Part shown: piece after piece, positions 1 through 6,908 of the stretch
Position numbering within the stretch: the first letter of the stretch is position 1
Layout of the letters: the number at the start of each line of letters is the position of its first letter
NCBI GenBank assembly: GCA_027056215.1
Contig: JALULO010000202.1
Span: 1 to 8,035 of the forward strand
DNA: 8,035 nucleotides
From: Campylobacterales bacterium
GTDB lineage: Bacteria; Campylobacterota; Campylobacteria; Campylobacterales; QNZT01
Direction: 5' to 3'
Translations under genes and position numbers: made by a program
The notes under the pieces: model-generated
Database searches by the model: none
Told to the model about the DNA's origin: nothing
What the model saw: only the letters and a program-made list of their open reading frames with translations

Positions 1-840
1 ATACTTTTTACCTAGTTTTTCTTTTGCTAGAGCCATCGGTGTTGACCAATCCACACCAAACACATCAAAATCTCCATCAATCTCATCTAAATAAGCAGGT
101 ATCCCTTTTGGAAACATGATGATAGGAATATGCGGATATTTTGCTTTGATATAAGATGCAATATCTTTCATGTATTTCCAGCTAAATTCCATATATTTAG
201 ACTGCTCAAGTGCTGCTGCCCATGAATCAAAAATCTGTACAACATCCACACCAGCTTCAATCTGCTTTTCAAGATAGTATTTTACCACTTCTGAAACTTT
301 TGCCAAAAGTTTATGCATAAACTCAGGCTCAGTATAAATCAATTTTTTGCAAATATTATACGTCTTTGTGCCCTGCCCTTCTATCATATATGTAACAAGC
401 GTCCATGGAGCACCTGTAAAGCCAATCAAAGCTTTATCATCTGAAAGTTGTTCACGTACAAGTTTGATCGTATCATAAACGTAAGTCAATTTATCGGCTG
501 CTTCTTCACCACCTAGCAATGCATCAAGTGCTTTTTCATCACGCACAGGTTTTGCAAAAACAGGTCCTTCACCTTTGACAAAATCAAGTTCCATTCCCAT
601 TTCATTTGGTATCACTAAGATATCTGAAAAAAGTATTGCTGCATCTACACCTACGATATCTACCGGTTGAAGTGTTACTTCTGCTGCAAGTTTTGGATTG
701 TGACAAAGATTTAAAAAATTACCCGCTTTTTCACGTACTTTCATGTACTCTGGCAAATAACGCCCCGCTTGTCGCATCATCCATACCGGTGTATATGGTG
801 TCGGTTTTCCAAAACATGCATCTACAAATATTTTACCCAT
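1..840 (-). CDS. hemE: Uroporphyrinogen decarboxylase HemE, 3' end outside window
   Basis: Cytoplasmic haem-pathway enzyme that removes four carboxyl groups from uroporphyrinogen III to give coproporphyrinogen III without a cofactor. My reading of the reverse strand gives 280 uninterrupted codons from the ATG at 838-840 to the window edge; the family is usually about 340 residues, so roughly 60 C-terminal residues are missing here. Seen: the N-terminal family signature MMRQAGRYLPEY (residues 21-32, with the substrate-binding Arg23 and Arg27), FSDIL at 71-75 with the catalytic-type Asp73, and GAPWTLVTYMIEG at 143-155 with the conserved Tyr151. The start is fixed by the family N-terminus and by a GGAG Shine-Dalgarno at 848-851, seven bases upstream and inside the preceding gene. 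The ATG shares one base with the stop of the YqhA-like gene (TAATG), so translation is probably coupled. Identification is very secure. Confidence 0.97.
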   Translation of the reverse strand, partial: MGKIFVDACFGKPTPYTPVWMMRQAGRYLPEYMKVREKAGNFLNLCHNPKLAAEVTLQPVDIVGVDAAILFSDILVIPNEMGMELDFVKGEGPVFAKPVRDEKALDALLGGEEAADKLTYVYDTIKLVREQLSDDKALIGFTGAPWTLVTYMIEGQGTKTYNICKKLIYTEPEFMHKLLAKVSEVVKYYLEKQIEAGVDVVQIFDSWAAALEQSKYMEFSWKYMKDIASYIKAKYPHIPIIMFPKGIPAYLDEIDGDFDVFGVDWSTPMALAKEKLGKKY

Positions 841-1397
841 TAGTGTTCTCCACCCTTATGTAAGAAATATAGTCCTATAGACAGTGCCAAAATCGATCCG
901 GCAAAGTAAAGCATCTCCAATGCCCCTTCATAAGGCGTATGCAATACTCTCTTAAAGAAACTGACCACAAGAACCATTACGATAACTTTAGCCAATTTAT
1001 CTTTAAGTTGGTCAAGAGAGTGGATTTCCAAAATTTTTGAAGCACCACCTGTCGCAACATCAATTTCAGAGATAAAAAGTTCATATAAACCAAATCCGAA
1101 AATAAACATGACAATTGCCATGAGATAAAGGTCTATTGCACCAATCAGACCACTAACGATATTTTCATGAAAATGTTCAGGATGCAGATGATTGATATAA
1201 GTAGTAAAAACATTCACCACAACTTCCCATATATCAACACTAGCAACCACAAACAGTGCTATGCCACCTAACATACTAAAAATTACAGCAAACAGTACAA
1301 AAAATCTTGTCTTCCAGAGTGCCCCTTCAAATATACGCTCTAAAAGCCCCCGTTGTACAGGAATTTTTACTACTTCTTCCTTCTCGTCATGAGACAT
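840..1397 (-). CDS. yqhA: YqhA/UPF0114 family inner-membrane protein
   Basis: A 185-residue integral membrane protein of the YqhA (UPF0114) family, whose biochemical role I do not know. Hydrophobic segments are at about residues 32-53, 80-108, 134-151 and 159-179, so four membrane passes are likely, with a charged N-terminal tail (1-31). The N-terminal pattern LLERIFEGALWKTRF and the middle block GAIDLYLMAIVMFIFGFGLYELF with the following ISEID are what I recognise as family features. The loop between the first two hydrophobic segments carries a histidine cluster (His70, 72, 75 and 77). The start codon directly abuts the asd stop, with GGAGG at 1403-1407 five bases upstream. The stop overlaps the hemE start by one base. 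The position between asd and hemE suggests co-expression, but no shared function follows from that. It is slightly longer than E. coli YqhA as I recall it. Confidence 0.85.
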   Translation of the reverse strand: MSHDEKEEVVKIPVQRGLLERIFEGALWKTRFFVLFAVIFSMLGGIALFVVASVDIWEVVVNVFTTYINHLHPEHFHENIVSGLIGAIDLYLMAIVMFIFGFGLYELFISEIDVATGGASKILEIHSLDQLKDKLAKVIVMVLVVSFFKRVLHTPYEGALEMLYFAGSILALSIGLYFLHKGGEH

Positions 1398-2429
1398 TTA
1401 ATCCTCCAGTTCTATCCACTTCTGTGCTATACGCAGTGAATTTGTTGCAGCACCCACACGAACTTGGTCTGCTACGTTCCAAAAATGGAGTATATTATCT
1501 CTAAATATATCTTTTCGTATCCTTCCAACATAAGTGAGATCAGTATCTGTTGCAATCACCGGCATCGGATAAATACCTTCTGCTAAATCATCTTGCACCA
1601 CAAGATTTTCAAAGTTTTCAAAAGCCTGTTGTACTTCACCCACATTTACTATGACATTTTCACCAAATGTTACGGTTATCGATTCACTATGAGATCTTAA
1701 AACTGGTACACGTACACATGTTGCTGCCACTTCAATATCTTTATGCAAAATCTTTCGTGTTTCATTTATCATCTTCATCTCTTCTTTGGTAAAACCGTTA
1801 TCCATAGCAACATCAACCTGAGGGATGACATTGAGTGCGATTTGATGTAAAAATGCTTCATGGGGGCTTTCACCAAGTTTAAATTTAAAAAAGTCCTGCA
1901 TCTGCTTTACAAGTTCTTCCATACCGGCTTTTCCTGCCCCACTAGTCGCCTGATACGTACTGACATCAACTCTGTGGATACCATACAGATCATCAAGTGC
2001 TTTAAGGGCTTGTACCATCTGAATCGTTGAACAGTTAGGATTGGCGATAATCCCTTTATTTTTCCACAAAGTAATATCATCAGGATTAACTTCTGGCACC
2101 ACTAGGGGGATATCGGGATTCATTCTAAAATGACTTGTATTGTCAATCACAACGGCACCTGCATCTACTGCTGATGCTGCAAATTCAGCTGAGATGCTAC
2201 CACCTGCACTAAAAAATGCAATATCAATCTCTTCTGCTTCAAATATGTCATGTGTCAGCTCTTGCACCTTAATAGCACGATTTGCATACTCTATCTCTTT
2301 ACCTACACTTCTAGCACTTGCCAAAGGTAGTAGTTTATTGATCGGAAAGTTATGCTCTTCAAAAAGTCTGTAAAATTCTTCTCCCACAGCTCCTGTGGCA
2401 CCTACTACTGCAACATTAAATTTTCTCAT
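1398..2429 (-). CDS. asd: Aspartate-semialdehyde dehydrogenase
   Basis: Cytoplasmic NADP-dependent enzyme that reduces L-aspartyl-4-phosphate to aspartate semialdehyde, the branch point to lysine/diaminopimelate, threonine and methionine. At 343 residues it is full length for the family. Seen in order: the dinucleotide-binding loop GATGAVG (10-16), the phosphate-binding SARS segment (38-41), FRM (101-103), the active-site cysteine in NPNCSTIQ (Cys133), TYQATSGAGKAG (158-169, with Gln160), RVPV (Arg240) and the catalytic-type His247 in RSHSES. The lack of a large insertion and the motif spellings fit the shorter Gram-positive/Helicobacter-like type rather than the longer E. coli form. AGAGG sits seven bases before the ATG in the 13-bp gap after flgR, supporting the start. 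The gene is followed with no spacing by the YqhA-like gene, whose ribosome-binding site lies inside the last asd codons. Confidence 0.97.
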   Translation of the reverse strand: MRKFNVAVVGATGAVGEEFYRLFEEHNFPINKLLPLASARSVGKEIEYANRAIKVQELTHDIFEAEEIDIAFFSAGGSISAEFAASAVDAGAVVIDNTSHFRMNPDIPLVVPEVNPDDITLWKNKGIIANPNCSTIQMVQALKALDDLYGIHRVDVSTYQATSGAGKAGMEELVKQMQDFFKFKLGESPHEAFLHQIALNVIPQVDVAMDNGFTKEEMKMINETRKILHKDIEVAATCVRVPVLRSHSESITVTFGENVIVNVGEVQQAFENFENLVVQDDLAEGIYPMPVIATDTDLTYVGRIRKDIFRDNILHFWNVADQVRVGAATNSLRIAQKWIELED

Positions 2430-2442
2430 TTTTACCTCTTGT

Positions 2443-3669
2443 TTATTTGATTGCTTCTATGCGTATATCTAAACCAAGATCATCAGGCATGATCTCTTCC
2501 TCTTCACTCAATATTATCGCCCTCTCAACCACAGAACGTAGCTCTCGAACATTGCCTGGCCAATCATATTTTAAAAGTTCTTCTTGTGCACTTTTACTCA
2601 AGATTTTATATGGCATATCATACTGACGGGCTGTTCTATATAAATATTCATTTGCGATATCTATAACCTCTTCTTTACGCTCTCGTAAAGGTGCGATTTT
2701 AACTGGTATCGTATTTAATCTGTAATACAAATCCTCACGAAACTCTTTATCACGAATTTTTTCTAAAATATTAGCATTTGTTGCTGAAACAATCCGTACA
2801 TCTATCTTTGTTGGTTTTGTTCCACCCACGCGTACGATTTCACGCTCTTGAATAACACGTAGAAGTTTGGCTTGTAAACCTATGGGCATTTCACCAATTT
2901 CATCTAAAAAAAGCGTACCTTTATTGGCTGTTTCAAAATGTCCTTTTTTCATAGCAGTAGCATCAGTAAATGCACCTTTTTCATATCCAAACAATTCACT
3001 TTCAAGCAAGTTTTCTGGTATCGCTGCCATATTGATAGGAATAAACGGTCCAGCATATCTGGGTGACTCTTCATGGACATATTTTGCAAATAACTCTTTT
3101 CCAACACCACTGTCACCAAGCAACATAATTGAAGCATCAGTTTTAGCAGCTTTACGTAAGGTATTTTTTATTTTTTCAAGTTTTTCACTTGTACCATAAA
3201 ACTTTTTTCGTCTATCACTACCTTGTTTTCGTCTCTCTATTTTGATCTTTCGACTATCTTCTTTACCAGTGCGTCTATCTTTTGTGATAAACCGTTTTTC
3301 ATATGCTTCGTGAATCTCTTTAACTTTTTCAACACGTTCTATCGCCTTGATCAATGCATCAACCTCAAAGGGTTTAGTAAGAAAATCTTTAACGTTCTCA
3401 TAACGTATCGATTCTATGGCATTTCCAAGTGTAGCATTTCCCGTCATGATAATAATCGCACATTTAAAATGAATCTCTTTTATAAACTCTAGTCCATTCA
3501 TACGAGGCATATTGATATCGGTTATAATCAAGTCAAAAGTAGAATCTATTTTTTTCAATGCATCTATAGCATTTTTAAATGAAAGTATCTCATATTTGTC
3601 AAATTCACCTAAAGAAATTTCAAGAGATTTTCTCATGTTGATATCATCTTCAACTATAGCAATTTTCAT
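2443..3669 (-). CDS. flgR: Sigma-54 response regulator FlgR, without C-terminal DNA-binding domain
   Basis: NtrC-type activator expected to take phosphate from the FlgS kinase and drive RpoN-dependent transcription of middle flagellar genes. Domains: receiver at 1-115 (acid pocket Asp8/Asp9, phosphoacceptor Asp51, Thr76, Lys99); a basic linker at about 128-156 with repeated RR pairs; sigma-54 AAA+ domain at about 160-385, with Walker A GDSGVGKE (185-192), sigma-54-contact loop GAFTDA (232-237; canonical GAFTGA), Walker B FLDE (254-257), LYYRL (314-318) and the terminal WPGNVREL (370-377). The protein stops about 31 residues after that motif, leaving no room for the usual Fis-type helix-turn-helix. 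From memory this matches H. pylori FlgR, including the near-identical first 16 residues, MKIAIVEDDINMRKSL. The ATG is preceded by AAGGG about nine bases upstream; two closer ATGs are out of frame. It heads a likely flgR-asd-yqhA-hemE transcript. The flagellar role is inferred from the family. Confidence 0.9.
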   Translation of the reverse strand: MKIAIVEDDINMRKSLEISLGEFDKYEILSFKNAIDALKKIDSTFDLIITDINMPRMNGLEFIKEIHFKCAIIIMTGNATLGNAIESIRYENVKDFLTKPFEVDALIKAIERVEKVKEIHEAYEKRFITKDRRTGKEDSRKIKIERRKQGSDRRKKFYGTSEKLEKIKNTLRKAAKTDASIMLLGDSGVGKELFAKYVHEESPRYAGPFIPINMAAIPENLLESELFGYEKGAFTDATAMKKGHFETANKGTLFLDEIGEMPIGLQAKLLRVIQEREIVRVGGTKPTKIDVRIVSATNANILEKIRDKEFREDLYYRLNTIPVKIAPLRERKEEVIDIANEYLYRTARQYDMPYKILSKSAQEELLKYDWPGNVRELRSVVERAIILSEEEEIMPDDLGLDIRIEAIK

Positions 3670-3776
3670 GCATCATACCCTTTTATTTTACTTTAGAATA
3701 TCAATATAACATGATTTGGTTTAATGTAGTATTTAATTAAATATTTTAAGTTTATGTAAGATTTTGAAGAAGAAGA
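3670..3776 (-). promoter_or_regulatory. gyrA-flgR intergenic region with candidate flgR promoter
   Basis: This 107-bp AT-rich gap holds no open reading frame worth calling. On the minus strand a TATATT hexamer at 3703-3708 lies about 34 bases before the flgR start and is a reasonable -10 element. No good -35 is visible 17 bp upstream (TACTAC), which is common for sigma-70 promoters in Campylobacterota. A perfect 14-bp palindrome, TATTTAATTAAATA, covers 3730-3743, overlapping and just upstream of the -35 position. No sigma-54 GG-N10-GC element was seen. A promoter here would separate flgR-asd-yqhA-hemE from gyrA, but readthrough from gyrA is equally possible. The promoter is a candidate only. 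Confidence 0.35.
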
Positions 3777-3791
3777 TTACTCTTCTTCAAA
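3763..3791 (-). terminator. Inverted repeat spanning the gyrA stop codon, weak terminator candidate
   Basis: Perfect 11-bp inverted repeat: arms 3763-3773 (TTTGAAGAAGA on the + strand) and 3781-3791, with a 7-base loop that contains the gyrA stop at 3777-3779. The RNA would form a low-GC hairpin from the codons of the acidic GyrA tail plus the first untranslated bases. No U-tract follows it, so it is not a classical intrinsic terminator. It could attenuate readthrough, protect a 3' end, or be a by-product of GAA/GAG-rich coding sequence followed by CTT repeats. Confidence 0.3.
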
Positions 3792-6251
3792 TATATCTTC
3801 TTCAGATTTTTCTTCTTTTGGACAACGTGCCATACTCGCAACTATATCATCGGTCTCTGTACGTACAACGATAACGCCACTGGTATTTCGACCTGCTTTA
3901 CGGATCAATTGCATATCAACACGAATCATCTTACCACTGCTTGTTAAGATCATCAAATCTTTTTCTTCATCGACAATAACAACACCTACAAGATCTTTTG
4001 TTTTTGCGGTAAGCTTCATGGCAATAACACCTTTACCACCACGTTTTTGCTCACGATATTCTGCAACTTCTGTTCGTTTTCCAATACCTTTTTCACTCAA
4101 TGCCAAAATCTCTTGCGTCTCATTTTTAATAACGATAGCACCGATAACTTCATCTCCATCTGTTTTAAACTTAATACCTGTAACACCTTTTGCAGATCGA
4201 CCCATTTCTCTTACTTGCGTATACGGAAATCTTATACACATACCCTTTTTAGTAACAATAAAGATAAAGTGATGATCTTCTTCGATTATTTGAGAGGTAA
4301 CAAGTTCATCATCTTCTTGAAGGGTTATTGCACGAACACCTACACTTCTAATATTTTTAAATTCATCTAAACTTGTTCTTTTCACTACACCATTTTTTGT
4401 AAAAAAGGCAAGTGATCTTTTCTCATCAAAATCTGTTGTAGGAATAATAGCCTTAATCTTTTCATCAGGTTGAAGTCGAATAAGATTTACAACCGCTTTA
4501 CCTTTTGCCGTTCTGCTACCTTCTGGAATACGGTACACTTTTAACCAATAAAGCTGTCCAAAGTTCGTTACAAACATGAGTGTATCATGGGTATGCGCGG
4601 TAAAGAAACTCTCAATAAAGTCATCTTCATATGTTGTGACTGCTGTTTTACCTTTTCCCCCACGTTTTTGTTTCTCATACATTTTCAGTGGTACTCTTTT
4701 GATATATCCACGATGTGTAATCGTTACAACCATTGGTTCATTTGGGATAAGATCTTCGATATCAATCTCATCATAATCTTCAACAATTTCTGTTAATCTT
4801 GGTGTCGAAAACTTTTGTTTAATCTCTTCAAGTTCTTCTTTAATCAAAGCATTTAACAAATCTTCGCTTTTGAGAATACTACTTAATCGATCAATCTCTT
4901 TCATAAGTTCCGCTAACTCAGCTTCGATTTTATCACGCTCTAGTCCAGTTAATCTCTGAAGCTTCATATCCAAGATCGCTGAGGCTTGAACAATACTCAA
5001 ACCAAATCTAGCAACTAAAGCTTCTTTTGCTTCTGGTGCATCTTTACTCGCACGAATAACTTTAATCACTTCATCGATATTATCAAGTGCAATTTTTAAA
5101 CCTTCGAGTATATGTGCTCTGGCTTTTGCTTTTTCTAGTTCATATATCGTACGACGTATAATTACTGTTTTTCTGTGAGACAGGAAAAGATCCAGCAACT
5201 CATGTAGGGTAAATATCTTTGGCTCTTTATTGACAATAGCAAGTAAGATAACACCAAAAGTCATCTGCATTGATGTAGATTTATAAAGATTATTAAGTAC
5301 TATCTCATTCATAGCATCACGTTTGAGTTCTATGACAACACGCATACCTTCACGATCACTCTCATCTCTAACTTCACTAATACCGTCTATCTGCTTATCT
5401 TTAACAAGGTTGGCTATATTTTCAACCAATCTTGCTTTATTCACTTGATATGGCAATTCATCTATAACGATGATATCTTTTTGCCCTTTCTTTTCAATAT
5501 GCGTTTTTGCCCGTATCTTAACACGTCCGCGTCCTGTAGTATAAGCATCTCGTATACCCTTTTTACCATAGATCACAGCAGCAGTTGGGAAATCAGGTCC
5601 TTTTACGATATCAAGTAGCGCTTCTGTACTAATTTCTTTCTCATCAATCATATAGAGCAAAGCATCTACAAGTTCATCTAATCTATGCGGTGGAATATTT
5701 GTTGCCATACCAACAGCGATACCACTCGAACCATTGAGCAATAGATTCGGTACACGCGCAGGAAGAACATCTGGTTCACTTAAAGAGTCATCATAGTTTG
5801 GCACAAAGTCAACTGTATCTTTATCTATATCACGTAGTAGCTCTTCTGAAAGATGTGTCATTCTCGCTTCTGTATAACGCATAGCAGCAGGATTGTCACC
5901 ATCTACAGAACCAAAGTTACCCTGACCATCAATCAAAGGTATTCTCATAGAAAAAGGTTGGGCCATACGAACCAATGCATCATAGACCGCATTATCACCA
6001 TGAGGATGATACTTACCAATCGTGTCACCGACAATTCTTGCTGATTTTTTATAAGGAGCACGTGAACTTAGATTTAACTCATTCATCGCATAAAGGATAC
6101 GTCTGTGAACCGGTTTTAAACCGTCTCTTGCATCAGGCAAAGCACGCCCGATAATAACACTCATAGAATAGTCTAAGTAACTCGTCTGAATAGAATCTTC
6201 AATGGCAATATCATCGATATTATCACCATTATCAAAAAGGTTATTCGCCAT
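3777..6251 (-). CDS. gyrA: DNA gyrase subunit A
   Basis: Breakage-reunion subunit of the gyrase heterotetramer; with GyrB it introduces negative supercoils using ATP. At 824 residues it has typical full length. Seen: N-terminal DYSMSVIIGRALPDARDGLKPVHRR (28-51), the resistance-determining segment YHPHGDNAVYD (81-91), the catalytic tyrosine in MRYTEAR (Tyr126, equivalent to E. coli Tyr122), the coiled-coil/exit-gate region at about 360-480, and a C-terminal beta-pinwheel from about 505. Two perfect GyrA-box motifs, QKRGGKG, occur at 528-534 and 735-741; the first is the one that defines gyrase rather than topoisomerase IV. An acidic tail (812-824) ends the protein. Position 87 is Asn where E. 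coli has Ser83, as in wild-type H. pylori as I recall it; Asp91 is intact. AAGG lies seven bases before the ATG. It follows comF by 49 bp, with no strong promoter seen between. Confidence 0.99.
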   Translation of the reverse strand: MANNLFDNGDNIDDIAIEDSIQTSYLDYSMSVIIGRALPDARDGLKPVHRRILYAMNELNLSSRAPYKKSARIVGDTIGKYHPHGDNAVYDALVRMAQPFSMRIPLIDGQGNFGSVDGDNPAAMRYTEARMTHLSEELLRDIDKDTVDFVPNYDDSLSEPDVLPARVPNLLLNGSSGIAVGMATNIPPHRLDELVDALLYMIDEKEISTEALLDIVKGPDFPTAAVIYGKKGIRDAYTTGRGRVKIRAKTHIEKKGQKDIIVIDELPYQVNKARLVENIANLVKDKQIDGISEVRDESDREGMRVVIELKRDAMNEIVLNNLYKSTSMQMTFGVILLAIVNKEPKIFTLHELLDLFLSHRKTVIIRRTIYELEKAKARAHILEGLKIALDNIDEVIKVIRASKDAPEAKEALVARFGLSIVQASAILDMKLQRLTGLERDKIEAELAELMKEIDRLSSILKSEDLLNALIKEELEEIKQKFSTPRLTEIVEDYDEIDIEDLIPNEPMVVTITHRGYIKRVPLKMYEKQKRGGKGKTAVTTYEDDFIESFFTAHTHDTLMFVTNFGQLYWLKVYRIPEGSRTAKGKAVVNLIRLQPDEKIKAIIPTTDFDEKRSLAFFTKNGVVKRTSLDEFKNIRSVGVRAITLQEDDELVTSQIIEEDHHFIFIVTKKGMCIRFPYTQVREMGRSAKGVTGIKFKTDGDEVIGAIVIKNETQEILALSEKGIGKRTEVAEYREQKRGGKGVIAMKLTAKTKDLVGVVIVDEEKDLMILTSSGKMIRVDMQLIRKAGRNTSGVIVVRTETDDIVASMARCPKEEKSEEDIFEEE

Positions 6252-6300
6252 TTTTTTACCTTTTATTTATGTAAATTTAGATATTTTATCCAATAGGTAC
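6252..6300 (-). promoter_or_regulatory. comF-gyrA spacer with gyrA ribosome-binding site
   Basis: A 49-bp spacer containing the gyrA Shine-Dalgarno AAAAGG, seven bases before the ATG. A TAAAAT hexamer about 35 bases before the gyrA start could be a -10, but the -35 position inside the end of comF is poor. gyrA may be transcribed with comF, from this weak site, or both. Confidence 0.3.
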
Positions 6301-6873
6301 TTATAGGTCTCTTGCATCAGCCAATGTTAACGCAAACATGGGACTTTCCCCTGCCTTTTTGATTGTCTTTATTGCCTCATTAATTGTTGTTCCTGTAGTG
6401 ATAATATCATCAACCAATACGATATTAGATATAGTTTTTTTATGAAAAGTAAAATCTCTGGGATTCGCTAATCTATACGCCAATGTTTTTGCAGAATAAT
6501 TAACTTTATTGTGTGCTCTTAATGCCTTAAAATAGACTCTATTTTGCTTACTTTTCAGAACTTTAGCCAATATGGCAGTATGCGAATAGCCACTTTTGGG
6601 TTCATCATCAATAGGGATAATAGAGACCTTTTCAAAGATAAACTCTTTTTTAAATTTATGAAATGAGTTCATCGCTAGTATATGATATACAGCTGCACCT
6701 ATATAGGTGTGTTTTGTTTTCAATAAATGCTCTATATCTCTATATTTATAAAAACTATAAACTTTAGTGCCATCAGATAAAAGGCGTATGGATGTTTGAG
6801 GTTGTAAGAAGGTTTCTTGGCATTTTTTACAAATAATTGCTAAGGAGAAGTTTTGACACAGTATACAACGCAT
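6301..6873 (-). CDS. comF: ComF/CtsW family phosphoribosyltransferase-like competence protein
   Basis: A 190-residue cytoplasmic protein of the ComF family, needed for natural transformation in several bacteria, probably for handling incoming single-stranded DNA; the C. jejuni counterpart is, from memory, CtsW beside gyrA. Seen: an N-terminal zinc-finger pattern CxxC-x8-CxxC (Cys3, 6, 15, 18), a GYSHTAILAK segment (95-104) where ComF proteins have their R-x-x-NQ block, the NYSAKTLAYRLANPRDF block (125-141), and the PRPP-binding loop VLVDDIITTGTT (152-163) with its acidic pair Asp155/Asp156. The start must lie before Cys3, and an in-frame stop six codons upstream leaves only this ATG. No Shine-Dalgarno precedes it (see the promoter entry). 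A terminator separates it from the upstream lipoprotein, and gyrA follows after 49 bp. Family assignment is good; a role in uptake is by homology. Confidence 0.87.
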   Translation of the reverse strand: MRCILCQNFSLAIICKKCQETFLQPQTSIRLLSDGTKVYSFYKYRDIEHLLKTKHTYIGAAVYHILAMNSFHKFKKEFIFEKVSIIPIDDEPKSGYSHTAILAKVLKSKQNRVYFKALRAHNKVNYSAKTLAYRLANPRDFTFHKKTISNIVLVDDIITTGTTINEAIKTIKKAGESPMFALTLADARDL

Positions 6874-6879
6874 ATAGTC

Positions 6880-6908
6880 ATTGTATCAGAGAGGGAAATA
6901 AAAGTAAA
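6880..6908 (-). promoter_or_regulatory. Extended -10 promoter for comF, probably giving a leaderless mRNA
   Basis: On the minus strand, TTTACT (6903-6908), a 17-bp spacer and TACAAT (6880-6885) form a sigma-70-type promoter. TG at 6887-6888 sits one base before the -10, making it an extended -10. The expected start of transcription, about seven bases after the -10, coincides with the A of the comF ATG at 6873. The -35 lies in the T-tract of the upstream gene's terminator. The element spacing is read directly; the transcription start is inferred. Confidence 0.6.

Noticed and set aside
606..863. Plus-strand open frame opposite hemE
   Set aside because: It lies entirely over the conserved hemE N-terminus and the hemE/yqhA junction, with no family resemblance.
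2430..2480. Possible frameshift explaining the missing HTH of FlgR
   Set aside because: Only 13 bp separate the stop from asd, and the next sequence is the asd N-terminus, so there is no leftover HTH coding sequence to recover.
2867..3199. Plus-strand open frame opposite the FlgR AAA+ domain
   Set aside because: Every conserved ATPase motif is on the minus strand; the plus-strand product is low-complexity and unrecognised.
4018..4370. Plus-strand open frames opposite the gyrA 3' region
   Set aside because: They are shadows of gyrA; the minus-strand protein is a complete, motif-rich GyrA.
5976..5993. GyrA Asn87 as an acquired fluoroquinolone-resistance mutation
   Set aside because: Asn is the wild-type residue at this position in Helicobacter as I recall, and Asp91 is intact, so it is more likely natural variation.
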